36,534 nucleotides of DNA from a virus: IMG/VR virus record IMGVR_UViG_3300009285_000349, positions 1 through 36,534 of that record. One strand, given 5' to 3'. A program made the position numbers and the translations under genes. This document shows positions 11,121 through 20,906 of the stretch, piece after piece; positions within the stretch are counted from its first letter, which is position 1; the number at the start of each line of letters is the position of its first letter. Under the pieces are notes generated by a model. That model did not search any database, was not told the origin of the DNA, and saw nothing but the letters and a program-made list of their open reading frames with translations.

Positions 11121-11428
11121 TTCTGTTCTTCCTTCTTAGGTTCAATCTTTCCAGCTTCATCATATTTTTGGTCATAAATCTTTTTCAATTCAAGCGCTTG
11201 TCTGTTATACTGTTTCCACAAGTCCGCAATACGTTCATCTATATCATACTTTTGGGCTTTGAATGGTATAACCAAGTCAACCGTCTTTTGATAGAGTTTT
11301 TGTGCTTCCTTCTCAAACGCCAACTGTATCTGTGCTTGTTTCTCGTTTGGCTTTACTTCTTGCCCAAACACGTGGGTTGAGCTAATCAAGATGGCTACTG
11401 CGATTAATAAAATAATTCTTAGCTTCAT
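11117..11428 (-). CDS. Secreted helical protein
   Basis: A 103-aa product with a Sec signal peptide (MKLRIILLIAVAILISSTHV, cleavage likely after VFG near residue 22). A mature charged helix with coiled-coil character follows (KQAQIQLAFEKEAQKLYQKT, DERIADLWKQYNRQALELKK). It is probably periplasmic. It overlaps both neighbours by 4 nt. A role in lysis or envelope modification is likely from its position but is not shown. Confidence 0.68.
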   Translation of the reverse strand: MKLRIILLIAVAILISSTHVFGQEVKPNEKQAQIQLAFEKEAQKLYQKTVDLVIPFKAQKYDIDERIADLWKQYNRQALELKKIYDQKYDEAGKIEPKKEEQK

Positions 11429-11676
11429 TGCTTATCCTTTTTATAGTTGAAAAACCCTTCTAATAATTTATCTGCTTCTTTACTATCATCTGCCCCATCA
11501 TAAAACATATTTTTATTTTTTAAGAAAGTGAATCCAGCATCAAACCTTCCGGTTTCATCAAAAGCATCCAGCCCTTTGCTCATTAGATAATCTGTAATCT
11601 TTGAATCTTGTTCAGTCAACTTCTTCCCAAGTTCAAGCAGTTCTTCTCTACTTTTACCACTTATTTCGTTTGGCAT
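11425..11676 (-). CDS. Small acidic hypothetical protein
   Basis: An 83-aa product starts at 11676 after AAGGAGT. It is soluble and charged (SREELLELGKKLTEQDSKIT; DSKEADKLLEGFFNYKKD). No domain is recognised. It overlaps the next gene by 4 nt. Confidence 0.65.
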   Translation of the reverse strand: MPNEISGKSREELLELGKKLTEQDSKITDYLMSKGLDAFDETGRFDAGFTFLKNKNMFYDGADDSKEADKLLEGFFNYKKDKQ

Positions 11677-11687
11677 TCTTTACTCCT

Positions 11688-11774
11688 TTAAAATAATTTC
11701 TTAACACCATTGATATAAATGATTATCGCAATTATTGCAAGAATCACTACGCCTACTAATATTTTCCAAAACAT
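11688..11774 (-). CDS. 28-aa single-span membrane peptide
   Basis: The ORF runs from ATG 11774 to TAA 11688 and encodes MFWKILVGVVILAIIAIIIY followed by INGVKKLF, one transmembrane helix with a basic tail. GAGGTGATA precedes the start. It fits between the fibre-like gene and the acidic protein without overlap. A role in lysis is possible. Confidence 0.55.
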   Translation of the reverse strand: MFWKILVGVVILAIIAIIIYINGVKKLF

Positions 11775-11787
11775 GTTATCACCTCTA

Positions 11788-13416
11788 TTATTTTCTTTGT
11801 CTCGTCCATGTGTAAGAAGCGGCGCTTGTAGTCCCGTCTGACCTCGTTGCTATAAATCCAGTCGCGGTTGCCGTTACGCTTAAAACTGCTTCTGCTGCCG
11901 TTACGGCTGTTATGTAAGTAAGTGTGTAGATGTCATTTACAGTTGCGCCGCTTACGGTTACTGTGTCTGTCGTTGCGGTAGTTGTAAAGGCATCTGTACC
12001 ACTCATTTGCGCGCTACCCCATAGAGAAGCACCAACCTTAAAATCATTATCTACATCAAATCTATCTTCATCTTCCATGTAGGTGATAGTGCCTTGATTG
12101 GTTTCTCCTTGCAAGTAAATATCATAATCAACACCAGCAGCACTTGAACCTATTACTACTCTTTGGTCTTTCAAATCCATTATTGCGGTAGCGGTTCCAG
12201 CATCATTTGGCGCACTAAGTCTTAAATAAGGATCAGCACCGTTATTAACTTGGATAGTACCATATTGCGGTGTGGTTGCGTTATCCGCCGTTAAAGTTAT
12301 TACGTAAGAATTAGCAGACGTGCCTGGGTCAAGCAAAGAAAGATTTCCCGCTAATCCCGTTGTTCCGGTTACTGTAAATTTATTCCCCGTGCCCGGGTCG
12401 GTTGTAGAGCCAACAAAGAACGAACCGTTCTCAGTGTTGAAATAACTATTTTGTCCTTTTCGTGTTTCTAAATTCCATCTTATATTGCCATCCACGTTTT
12501 TGTAATATGTCTGGACACCGCCGGTCGTAGCCGTTCCATCATAATACATTCCGCCTCTTGAATTGCCGGCTAAATCCTCAAATTGTAACCAACTCTTGCC
12601 ACTCTTTACTCTTGAAAGAACTTGCCCAAATTCATCAATCGAGTACATCAGTGTATCGCCATGATTGTAAAATCGCAACATATCTTCCAAGCTTCCAGTC
12701 GCTTGTCTTCCAGAATATATAGAACCAGTGAAAATATCCGATAATACATTTATCATGGCTGGCGCTGGTACGGACGGTTCTGCAAAAGGGTATTTATCTG
12801 TGCCATACACTACTAAGTAATCATTTATTCGCATTCCTAACCCACCCGCTCCACCTATCCGTGCTACTTGCGTCCAATCATTAAAAATTCCAATCGGCTT
12901 TTCCCAAAGAGCTAATCCGTCGCCGGAAAAATCTAACATAAAATCACGTCCACTTGTAGTATCTCTCCACCAATGACCTCTCGCGTTTCCTAATAAAGAT
13001 TTGAAAGCCGCAACTGAATCGGCGGACATGTTAAAATTAAAATCTTGCACCGATGCAACTCCAGTCAACGCTGGTGCGATTGAATATACCAAATTCCCCG
13101 TTCCGGTAGTACCGGTAGCACCGCCAAGATAATTAAGTTGTGTTCCGGTAGCAGTAATTGCAACGCTATTAAACGTCCATGTCGTATTGGCTAAGTGGTT
13201 GGTAATTGTTGTATCGGTATAAAGGAAATTCCACCGATTAGCAGTAGCACCTAAATTACCTAACTGATTCCCGAAAGGGTAAATGTTGTACTGAGCCTTC
13301 GGTGTCGCCACTCCCGAACCTAAGTCAATCCACAACGGATGTCTTTTAATCTCATCTTGAGCAAGTAAGAAAGATGAAATAAACAGAAGTAATAAGAATA
13401 TTTTTTTCATTTTCAT
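11788..13416 (-). CDS. Fibre-like protein with signal peptide
   Basis: A 542-aa product starts at 13416 after AGGAGATGAA. Residues 1-19 (MKMKKIFLLLLFISSFLLA) are a typical Sec signal peptide. The mature part is rich in Gly, Thr, Ala and Asn with repeated beta patterns (LGNLGATANRWNFLYTDTT, TGTTGTGN, TVTGTTGLAGN, NSYVITLTADN), as in phage fibre and spike proteins. The C-terminus (TTTATTDTVTVSGATVNDIY...) is a beta-domain seen in many phage fibres. The signal peptide is odd for a virion protein, which would assemble in the cytoplasm. It may be an envelope adhesin or receptor-masking protein instead. Confidence 0.65.
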   Translation of the reverse strand: MKMKKIFLLLLFISSFLLAQDEIKRHPLWIDLGSGVATPKAQYNIYPFGNQLGNLGATANRWNFLYTDTTITNHLANTTWTFNSVAITATGTQLNYLGGATGTTGTGNLVYSIAPALTGVASVQDFNFNMSADSVAAFKSLLGNARGHWWRDTTSGRDFMLDFSGDGLALWEKPIGIFNDWTQVARIGGAGGLGMRINDYLVVYGTDKYPFAEPSVPAPAMINVLSDIFTGSIYSGRQATGSLEDMLRFYNHGDTLMYSIDEFGQVLSRVKSGKSWLQFEDLAGNSRGGMYYDGTATTGGVQTYYKNVDGNIRWNLETRKGQNSYFNTENGSFFVGSTTDPGTGNKFTVTGTTGLAGNLSLLDPGTSANSYVITLTADNATTPQYGTIQVNNGADPYLRLSAPNDAGTATAIMDLKDQRVVIGSSAAGVDYDIYLQGETNQGTITYMEDEDRFDVDNDFKVGASLWGSAQMSGTDAFTTTATTDTVTVSGATVNDIYTLTYITAVTAAEAVLSVTATATGFIATRSDGTTSAASYTWTRQRK

Positions 13417-13420
13417 CTCC

Positions 13421-14863
13421 TTAATAATTGTAATAAGTTACTCTAACATCAGTCGTAGCAGAGTCAGAGATTAAATAGACTTTGTTGAGATTAGTAACGT
13501 ATATGGTAGCGGTATCTAAGTAGCCCAATGCGCCTTGTCCATTAGCGGTTGTTACACTTCCGTCAAAACCATAATAAAGTACCTTACCCGCACTTGCGTT
13601 CATTATCGTTACCTTTATACAAGCCACCGAAGTACCAGAAAGTGTGTCGGCGGCAACTCCAGCCGTGAATGTTGAGTAACTTGGCAATGAATAAGAAACT
13701 GACCTTGAAGTTTGTGTGCCATTAGTCTGATTAGCTTTAACATCAACCTGAGTTGCTTCTAACGAAAGAGCCGATGTATTCAAGTTCGTCCCAGCATTAG
13801 CTGTTACTGTTCCATCAGTTCCTATGTAAACTTTATTGGTTGTGCCTGGAGTGGTTTGGTCTATCCCAACTTGACCGATTATTGCTGTCCCACTTGGCAG
13901 ACTTTCACCAAATTTAATATCACCTATATAAGTTGCGTCGGTTATGTCTGTTGCTGGTGTTACTGAGAGAGAAGCTGATGATAGTTGCTGTCCTAAATTC
14001 CCCGCAGGCAAGGAAACAATATCCACGTTGCCTATGTTGTTATTACCGGTTGGCAGTGCATCAACAATACCCTTAACAGTTACGGTGTCTGTTGGAGAAA
14101 GTGTAACTGAAATCGTGGGTTGGTCTGTAGCGAGAACTACTCTTTGAGTTGTAGCGTCTGCATTACCAGTATTTGCAGAAACATCTGCCCCAGCAATATT
14201 ATTATTAACATTTAAGTAATTCCCATCTACTGCGTTATCTAAGAGGGCTAATGAAACCGCACTCTTAGTTATTTCATCTACTATTGAATCAGCATCCGCC
14301 TCAATATTATCCAAAGACGTGTTCATTAATGTTACCATATCAACGGTAGAATCTGCTTCTGCTATTTGTGTGGTTTGATTTGCCGCAGTAGCTGCACCAG
14401 AAGGTAAAGCAGATAATATAACATTAGTTTTCAGATACCCATTATCATCAAGTGTAAGTTGTTGCCCTATATGAAGTAAAGTAACTAAACTAAATGTAGT
14501 CTGTGCAGTTGTAGTATTAGTATATTTAACTTTAAAATACGGTGCTATAATGGGTAATGTTAGTTTAAATATAGTACCTGTCGTATAAGTGGTAGTAACG
14601 GAATCCATTGTTCTATAAGCTCCAGTGGTTACACCTTTATCAGCCCAATAGATTTTTACCCCAGATGATGCCGAACTTTGGTTACTAAGAATTGATAATG
14701 TAATGGAATTATATCCCGTTGCATTACGCCAAGATGTAGGTAAGAATATTCCAGCGGAATCCAATACTACATCAGTAGAATTAACTACATCCTTTGTACT
14801 TACTGATTGTCCATATGTTATACCAGCAAATACTAATAAAAACAACAACATCAGTTTTTTCAT
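13421..14863 (-). CDS. Second fibre-like protein with signal peptide
   Basis: A 480-aa product starts at 14863 after AAGGAGAAG. The N-terminus MKKLMLLFLLVFAGITYGQ is a Sec signal peptide with likely cleavage at YGQ. The mature part contains segments common in phage structural proteins, notably TGNADATTQRVVLATDQPTI (about 228-247), a Thr/Val-rich strand series, and NVDIVSLPAGN. Its stop lies 4 nt before the next gene, which also has a signal peptide. The pair looks like a cassette of exported surface proteins inside the late operon. Receptor binding is inference. Confidence 0.65.
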   Translation of the reverse strand: MKKLMLLFLLVFAGITYGQSVSTKDVVNSTDVVLDSAGIFLPTSWRNATGYNSITLSILSNQSSASSGVKIYWADKGVTTGAYRTMDSVTTTYTTGTIFKLTLPIIAPYFKVKYTNTTTAQTTFSLVTLLHIGQQLTLDDNGYLKTNVILSALPSGAATAANQTTQIAEADSTVDMVTLMNTSLDNIEADADSIVDEITKSAVSLALLDNAVDGNYLNVNNNIAGADVSANTGNADATTQRVVLATDQPTISVTLSPTDTVTVKGIVDALPTGNNNIGNVDIVSLPAGNLGQQLSSASLSVTPATDITDATYIGDIKFGESLPSGTAIIGQVGIDQTTPGTTNKVYIGTDGTVTANAGTNLNTSALSLEATQVDVKANQTNGTQTSRSVSYSLPSYSTFTAGVAADTLSGTSVACIKVTIMNASAGKVLYYGFDGSVTTANGQGALGYLDTATIYVTNLNKVYLISDSATTDVRVTYYNY

Positions 14864-14883
14864 TTCTTCTCCTTAATTAATTA

Positions 14884-17800
14884 TCATTTACCTAAATATT
14901 TATTCCTAATGGATTGCTCTCTTTGATTTTGTATTTGTTTAATAATATATGAAGGACTTTTCTTTTTAGCTATTTCTAATTGTATCTCTGCTACTTTTAA
15001 TTCACCTCTTAAAGATACATCACCATCCATTACTAATTTTTTCAAATCATTAACTTCTTTCTGTAACTCTCTTATTTCTATTATATCTTCATCTATTTCC
15101 TCTTTAACTAAAGGTTTAATAACAGTAGGTGCTAATCTCTTTAATGTACCAATAGCCTTAGATTCACCTTTTTTACCATAATCAGAATCTTGTTCATATA
15201 CGCTACCAGAACCTGCTTCTGATAAAGCTATTGATAATTCAGTTACAGTTTGTGCGGCTGGTATTAAATTTTGTGTTTGTCTTGCCCAATATTCACCCTT
15301 CATAAATCCATAAGCATTACTTAAAGCATCTGATAAAAACTTCTTAGTATCATCTGGTAACTCATTCAGTATCAACACAGCAGAACCTAATGTAGTTATT
15401 TCTTTTAATGATGCTTTAAGATTAGCTTTATCTTTCATAGTAATATTGTTCTTACCCTTCCAAACACTTTCTACTAATCTACCAGCAGATATAATCTTCT
15501 GTACTTTACTTTCTAATACTGCAGGAACCCATAATCTAAACTTCATTGCTGATTTACCTAATGTAGTTCTTACTATGCTTGGACGCATACCTCTATGATA
15601 ACCACCTTGAGCTGCAGCCTTACCTTCAAGTATTTGTCTATCTCGTGATGCACTAATAATCTTAGTTCTAAATTCTTCTGGTGTAAGTTTACCTAAATAA
15701 AACTGTCCTTGTATGATTTGTTCACCAGCAGAATAGAACTGATAAGGTGATGCTACTGCCTTAGCTAAATCCGTTCCACTTCTTTTCATATCCTTAGCAG
15801 TTAAAGTCTTATCTAATAAAGGTACATCTACTATACCACGTTCAGTTAATATATCAAATCCTTGCCCAGTACCTAATCTTTTAGTACCTATTGCAAGTTC
15901 TTTAGCTGTTATATCTTTACTTGTAACATTCTGTAATACACCACCTATCAAGTTACCTAAACCACCAGTAGGATTATATGAAAGGTATCTAATACTTGCT
16001 ACATTATTCAATATATTCATTGCAGTTTTAAATTGTTTATTACCTTGCATACCCGTATTAAAATCTTCACCAAATAATTCTTTCAGATAATTCTTAGACC
16101 AAGTTGTATTATTAATTAATCCAGCATTATACATTGCAGTTTCTAATCTTCTAACAATAGGGACTACAGGTTCTAAATGTTTTTGTAATGTGAATATATC
16201 TATGTAACCTTCTAATCTCTGCAGTATATCCATCGTTGGATTTTCAGTTCTACCGAAACGTGTTAAACTGTTAGGGTCAAACATCTTATCTGAACCAAAA
16301 TTATTAACCATATTATTAACTTCTTCTGGGTCAGCTTTCTTCATCTTCTCTTTCAATGCATCCAATAAACCAGACTTTCTGTATGCTTCAACTAAACCTC
16401 TTGGTTTATGTGGTAAATCATAATTACTTTTAATCTTCTCTTTAAACTGTTTAGCTTCATTAATAAAGTCTTTCAGTACACCTACAAATTTTTCTTCAGC
16501 AGAAGTTAAAGTAACCTTCTCACCAGATAATGCTTTGATAATATTATCATCATATCTACTACCAGTTGACCTTCTTGATTCTTCGGCTAATGTAGTAAAA
16601 TTATTAGTTAGTTTAATCTTCTCTATTTCAGCAGTTCTACCAGCTTCAAAATATGTTTGATATATAGCTTTTAATATAGGCACTTCTTCAACTACTTGGA
16701 ATGGTATTCTAACATTATTAATTACACTGGACTTTAATCCACCTTGTGATTGTTTCTTTAGATTCTTATATTCAATTAGTTCATCAGTATTTAATATCTT
16801 TCTACCAGTTTTAGATTCTTGTATCTTCTTATTATGCAATTCTTCAAATCTATTCTGTTGTTCTGGTGAATCAAACATAGTCTGCTTAACTGCTTTATTA
16901 AAATCTTCTTGTGATGCTTTCTTATTGATCATCTCTCTAATATTAGCAGTAGCATTCTCTACCATTAATTCTCTACCAGCACGTGTAAACTTACTTGGTA
17001 TAATATTCTTTTCAGAAGCATACTTTAATAAATCTTGTCCAAACTGGTTTCTATCATCTTTAGCTAAACCTTGTGTCTGTAACCATACTCTTTGTAGATG
17101 TGGTTGTATAGCATCGCCATATAACTTACTCATTTGTGCAGACCAATCTTTAAAATCACGAGTACCTTCATATACTAATCTTGCACCTTGTGAAAGTACA
17201 TTCTTAATAGTTTCAGTATTCTCTGTGAAATTAGATTTCATATTCTTTAATGAAAAATCTGCTGGTAATAATGTAGCACCAAAAGTAGTTTCTTCTGGTG
17301 CGGCATCAGTAGGTTTGACTTCTTCTACTGGTTTTATTTCTTCCTTTTTATTCAACGACTTCCAGTTACCTTGTTCATCTAATACAGATATACGTCCTTC
17401 TGCGAATGCTTTGCTAACTTCACCAGCACCTAATTGTTCTACAGCTTTATCCCAAGATTGTTTATGATTAATAGCCTCTGGTGCTGAATAAACCTTATCA
17501 TCAATCTTAATAGATTTCTGTGCAATATTTATTGGTTTATCGTTTAATTCGGTAGATGCTTCTTTGATAATATCAGTAGTATTAAGTTTAGTCTCAGTTG
17601 GAATTTCTTCCCCGAAAACGGACGAATTAGAGGGCTTAGGTTGTTCGGTTATACTTGAACCAATACTTTCTATTGGCTTAGGGACTATCTCTTTACCTTG
17701 AAGCTCTGTGGAAGAAATCGGGCTATTATTAGGCTTTATCTCGGTAGTAACTTTCCCGCTTTTTATAGCTTGCCCTAAATTTGAGTTATCTGCAACAATT

Positions 17801-18933
17801 TTAACTTCTTCTAAAGATGGTAAATTAGAAGTAGCTTTTTCTGCATCTGGAATTAATTTAGTATTACGTCCTTCTATAAATGCTTGATTATCAGATAAGG
17901 TTTCTTTAACAGCACCTAATCCTTGTTTCTGATATGATAATGGTTCAGTTAATAATGTTTCATTTACACGTTGTTCCATTAATTTATTTACTGGGGTCTC
18001 TTGAGTTAATCCTTCCACTGGGATGTTATTCTCAATAACCGTAGCTCTAATACCTAATTCATCTTCTAATGGTTTAATGCGTTCTTCAAGTTTAGATACA
18101 TAAGACTTCATAAACTGTTGGTTAGAACCTTTTAGTTCATCTACTGATTTTAATCTTGCATTACGTTCATTATATAAAGATTGTAATTGAGTTTGTTTAT
18201 CAAGCATATCAGTTGCTTCTTTACCACGTAATTCTTCAGTAACTTTAATATGTGTAACTTTCTCTGGTTTAATTTTATCCAGACCTTTGAATGCTAATAA
18301 AGTAGCACCTAACTGATTAACTTCATTAAGACCTTCACTTATTTCATTTAATCTTCTTTCATCTAAATCTAATAAAGGAGTTAATACTTTCATCTCTGGA
18401 CGACCAGTAGCAATTAAATTGGCTATCGTACCTCTGAATATTCCTATCTGAGTTTTAGTATCACCAAACACTTTATTTAATTGTTTAGTACCTTCTTGTA
18501 CACTAATAGCTGGTAAGTTCATAACATCATCAAATGCTTTACCAGCTTTCTCACCAAAGATAGTTTTATTAGCGGTAGATATAGTAGTTAATAATTGTGG
18601 GAATCCGGTTAAACTAAATGCGCCATGAGCTACACCTTGCCCAATATTAATAGCACCAGCAATAGGGTTATCACCTAACTGTTCTAAACCTTTACCGATA
18701 TAATCTGAAGGTGCAGAATAAATACTTGCCAGTTCTTGTATGCCTTTATATATGGTATCTGGGATTGCTATCTTACGCTGAGAAGAAACTTGCTGTTCTA
18801 CCTGTCGTTTATTACGTTCTAATAAATTTGGGTCAACAGTGGTATCTTCTTTAGCAGAAGGTAAAGTGGAATATAGCATTTTAGAATATTTGCCACCACC
18901 AGTATTAGAAACCATTTGAGAATATTTTCCCAT
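14884..18933 (-). CDS. Very large internal virion (injected) protein
   Basis: A 1349-aa product. I chose ATG 18933 because it overlaps the upstream stop (TAATG) with GGAAA before it; a GTG at 18942 is in frame. The N-terminal third is amphipathic with Gly-rich hydrophobic stretches (AHGAFSLTGFPQLLTTISTA). The middle (residues about 380-560) is Pro/Lys/Glu-rich and probably disordered. The C-terminal half is helical, with short motifs such as MRPSIVRTTLGKSAMKFRLW. This layout fits large podovirus ejection proteins of the PLxRFG/internal-core type, which enter the cell with the DNA. No enzymatic domain was found. Residues coded at 17603-17718 share DNA with an intergenic element. Confidence 0.7.
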   Translation of the reverse strand: MGKYSQMVSNTGGGKYSKMLYSTLPSAKEDTTVDPNLLERNKRQVEQQVSSQRKIAIPDTIYKGIQELASIYSAPSDYIGKGLEQLGDNPIAGAINIGQGVAHGAFSLTGFPQLLTTISTANKTIFGEKAGKAFDDVMNLPAISVQEGTKQLNKVFGDTKTQIGIFRGTIANLIATGRPEMKVLTPLLDLDERRLNEISEGLNEVNQLGATLLAFKGLDKIKPEKVTHIKVTEELRGKEATDMLDKQTQLQSLYNERNARLKSVDELKGSNQQFMKSYVSKLEERIKPLEDELGIRATVIENNIPVEGLTQETPVNKLMEQRVNETLLTEPLSYQKQGLGAVKETLSDNQAFIEGRNTKLIPDAEKATSNLPSLEEVKIVADNSNLGQAIKSGKVTTEIKPNNSPISSTELQGKEIVPKPIESIGSSITEQPKPSNSSVFGEEIPTETKLNTTDIIKEASTELNDKPINIAQKSIKIDDKVYSAPEAINHKQSWDKAVEQLGAGEVSKAFAEGRISVLDEQGNWKSLNKKEEIKPVEEVKPTDAAPEETTFGATLLPADFSLKNMKSNFTENTETIKNVLSQGARLVYEGTRDFKDWSAQMSKLYGDAIQPHLQRVWLQTQGLAKDDRNQFGQDLLKYASEKNIIPSKFTRAGRELMVENATANIREMINKKASQEDFNKAVKQTMFDSPEQQNRFEELHNKKIQESKTGRKILNTDELIEYKNLKKQSQGGLKSSVINNVRIPFQVVEEVPILKAIYQTYFEAGRTAEIEKIKLTNNFTTLAEESRRSTGSRYDDNIIKALSGEKVTLTSAEEKFVGVLKDFINEAKQFKEKIKSNYDLPHKPRGLVEAYRKSGLLDALKEKMKKADPEEVNNMVNNFGSDKMFDPNSLTRFGRTENPTMDILQRLEGYIDIFTLQKHLEPVVPIVRRLETAMYNAGLINNTTWSKNYLKELFGEDFNTGMQGNKQFKTAMNILNNVASIRYLSYNPTGGLGNLIGGVLQNVTSKDITAKELAIGTKRLGTGQGFDILTERGIVDVPLLDKTLTAKDMKRSGTDLAKAVASPYQFYSAGEQIIQGQFYLGKLTPEEFRTKIISASRDRQILEGKAAAQGGYHRGMRPSIVRTTLGKSAMKFRLWVPAVLESKVQKIISAGRLVESVWKGKNNITMKDKANLKASLKEITTLGSAVLILNELPDDTKKFLSDALSNAYGFMKGEYWARQTQNLIPAAQTVTELSIALSEAGSGSVYEQDSDYGKKGESKAIGTLKRLAPTVIKPLVKEEIDEDIIEIRELQKEVNDLKKLVMDGDVSLRGELKVAEIQLEIAKKKSPSYIIKQIQNQREQSIRNKYLGK
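17603..17718. repeat. 116-bp in-gene segment sharing its ends with 7388-7501
   Basis: It starts ATTTCTTCCCCGAAAACGG and ends GGAAGAAAT, as does the noncoding element at 7388-7501. It lies in the disordered, repeat-prone middle of the injected-protein gene. A direct repeat GGCTTAGG (17633-17640 and 17675-17682) and a CCAATA(CTTTC)TATTGG hairpin occur within it. Confidence 0.5.
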
Positions 18934-19901
18934 TATTTCCACAATCCTTGTTGTCTTAACTGTAATAATTCAGCACCAGTTGGCTTACGTCCTTCTTCCT
19001 TTTCAAAATCTGCTATAAATTCTTGCTTAGTCATTATCTTGTTATCATTAGAACCTGGTATAACTACATTACCTTTATCATCTTTATACCATTTAGCACC
19101 ACTTAATCCAAGTTTATCAGCTATCTCTTTAGAAGGTACTGTTAATTTTTCAGACTTAACTTTATTTTCTGCATATTTACTTGCTTGTTCATAAGTCTTT
19201 AGATAATTACCATTATCATCAATCCAATAGTTATCGCCAGCTTTTAATCCAGCTTTCTTAAAATCTTCTTTATCAGCTTGTTTATCTGTTACTACATAAG
19301 GTGTCATATATTGATTATATTTAGCTAAACCAGTTTCATAATACTGTTTTACTTTATTTAAATCTTCTTCAGCTTTACGTTGTTTTTCAGCTAAAGTTAA
19401 TTCTTGTATAGCGCCAGTTAATGCATTAAATTCTGATGGTCTATCTATATCCGCTATTATATATTTGCCATTTGCATCTTTCTTATATTCTCCAGTATCA
19501 ATATTAAGATAACCTTTTTGTGTAGAACTGCCTGGTAATAAAGCAGTTTTATATGAATCTTTATAATCTTTAGGTGTTGGAGAATCAATCATTAATTTAC
19601 CAGAAGAATCTTTAAGATAATTACCACTTGCACTTACTCTTGTTTTAGTTCCAGATTGATATGGTATAGGTGCATCAACTTGATAAGGATAAGTTTCAGG
19701 TTCTACTTTACTTATATTAAAGTTAAGTTGTTTTTCCTGACGTATATCATCTCTTTGTCTGAAGAAATTCATTAAACTTTCTTGACGTTGTATGCGAGAC
19801 TGTTCTAAATCAAACTGACGTTGCTTTTCATTAAGTTCTCTATTCTGTAAAAAATTACTTAATGATACTTCGCCATAAGTAAATCTAAAAGGCTCTGCCA
19901 T
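18933..19901 (-). CDS. Internal virion / core-associated protein
   Basis: A 322-aa product from ATG 19901 (MAEPFRFTYGEVSLSNFLQN), preceded by GAGGTTAAT; a longer start at 19934 would overlap the upstream gene. A Gln/Arg-rich helical segment (ELNEKQRQFDLEQSRIQRQE) is followed by repeated DxxGxYxK units (SGNYLKDSSGKLM, DTGEYKKDANGKYI, DDNGNYLKTYE, DDKGNVVIPG). Such Gly/Asp-turn repeats are frequent in phage core proteins. It is followed without gap by the injected-protein gene, which supports a joint role. Confidence 0.62.
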   Translation of the reverse strand: MAEPFRFTYGEVSLSNFLQNRELNEKQRQFDLEQSRIQRQESLMNFFRQRDDIRQEKQLNFNISKVEPETYPYQVDAPIPYQSGTKTRVSASGNYLKDSSGKLMIDSPTPKDYKDSYKTALLPGSSTQKGYLNIDTGEYKKDANGKYIIADIDRPSEFNALTGAIQELTLAEKQRKAEEDLNKVKQYYETGLAKYNQYMTPYVVTDKQADKEDFKKAGLKAGDNYWIDDNGNYLKTYEQASKYAENKVKSEKLTVPSKEIADKLGLSGAKWYKDDKGNVVIPGSNDNKIMTKQEFIADFEKEEGRKPTGAELLQLRQQGLWK

Positions 19902-19902
19902 A

Positions 19903-20652
19903 TTAACCTCGATTATTCCAATTCCAAGTGCCAACTTTTGTATTATTGCTATTATTAAATATATCTGCTACTTGATTAGGAAGATTACCTAATAATATCA
20001 AATTCTGATTCCATTTAGAATCTGAACGAGTTTGATTATATTGTGATTGATTCTGATTAAGTTGAGCCATACCAGTTAAGAAACTTAACATAGAATTACT
20101 GGCGTTAATAGCATTACCAGTGTTAGACAGAAATAGGTCTTTAGTGCTATTAACTACAACATCATTAATTTTACCAAGATTAGCTTTATTCTGTTCATTA
20201 GCTAATAACGCACTCGATTCAGTTCCTAATCCCATACCTCTATTGAATGCTAACAAAGAACTCGTTGAAGTGCCAGCAGATAAAGTACGTTTTAAGTTAT
20301 TACTAAAATCAGTATAATATTTAGAATTAGGGTCGCTTAACTGATTAGCAGTATTTGATAATAATTCTTCTGGGGTTTTAGGAACTTCTTCTGGAGTATT
20401 TGCAGTATTAGTATTAGTTTCACCTTCTTGATACCAAACTGGGAACCAACCCTTATCTTTATAAGGATTATCTTTCCAGTTAATATCACCAGCGAACCCT
20501 CTGTATGGGTCAAAAGTCCAACCGGAATTGTAATCACCAGCATATACCCAATCTTTTATTTTACCGTAAGTAGATGGCTTTGAAGTTTTAGTCCCATAAT
20601 CTTTGGGATTTTCTTTAGCTATTCCATAATTTTTACTTGAGACCCATCCCAT
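19903..20652 (-). CDS. Virion-associated protein, unknown
   Basis: A 249-aa product rich in Asn, Ser, Gly and aromatic residues. The N-terminal part is Tyr/Trp/Gly-rich (NYGIAKENPKDYGTK, WVYAGDYNSGWTFDPYRGF). The C-terminal half is Asn/Gln/Ser-rich and helical (LLSNTANQL, GTESSALLANEQNKANLGKI). Similar proteins precede the ejection proteins in podoviruses and are part of the internal core, so this is called by position. It ends one base before the next start. Confidence 0.58.
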   Translation of the reverse strand: MGWVSSKNYGIAKENPKDYGTKTSKPSTYGKIKDWVYAGDYNSGWTFDPYRGFAGDINWKDNPYKDKGWFPVWYQEGETNTNTANTPEEVPKTPEELLSNTANQLSDPNSKYYTDFSNNLKRTLSAGTSTSSLLAFNRGMGLGTESSALLANEQNKANLGKINDVVVNSTKDLFLSNTGNAINASNSMLSFLTGMAQLNQNQSQYNQTRSDSKWNQNLILLGNLPNQVADIFNNSNNTKVGTWNWNNRG

Positions 20653-20653
20653 C

Positions 20654-20881
20654 TTACACCTCTTTTTTATCTTCTAAAATTGTAACTTCACCAGTTTGTA
20701 AATCTATCGAAGCCCTTTTAATGTCAATTTCATTATCATCACAAAACTTTTGTATAATAAGATCACCATCTAATTGTAATTGGTTCACCTTATTAGAAAT
20801 TTCCACTACGTCTCGTTTTAAAGACTTCATTTTCAAATCAATGACTTGTAATTTTAATTGTTCAATCTCTGATAATTTCAT
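20654..20881 (-). CDS. Small coiled-coil protein
   Basis: A 75-aa product, mainly one coiled coil (MKLSEIEQLKLQVIDLKMKS, VVEISNKVNQLQL) with a short mixed end (IDLQTGEVTILEDKKEV). It ends one base before the next gene. It may be a virion assembly chaperone or core component. No family is recognised. Confidence 0.62.
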   Translation of the reverse strand: MKLSEIEQLKLQVIDLKMKSLKRDVVEISNKVNQLQLDGDLIIQKFCDDNEIDIKRASIDLQTGEVTILEDKKEV

Positions 20882-20906
20882 TTTGTTTTCTCTGTTTAGT
20901 TAATCG

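Noticed and set aside
16925-17467. 180-aa plus-strand ORF inside the injected-protein gene
   Set aside because: It is a shadow of the long minus-strand gene, with no ribosome site and Ser/Cys/Leu-rich antisense composition.
7388-17718. Diversity-generating retroelement template/variable repeat pair
   Set aside because: Differences between the two segments are not restricted to adenines, and no reverse transcriptase gene is in the window.
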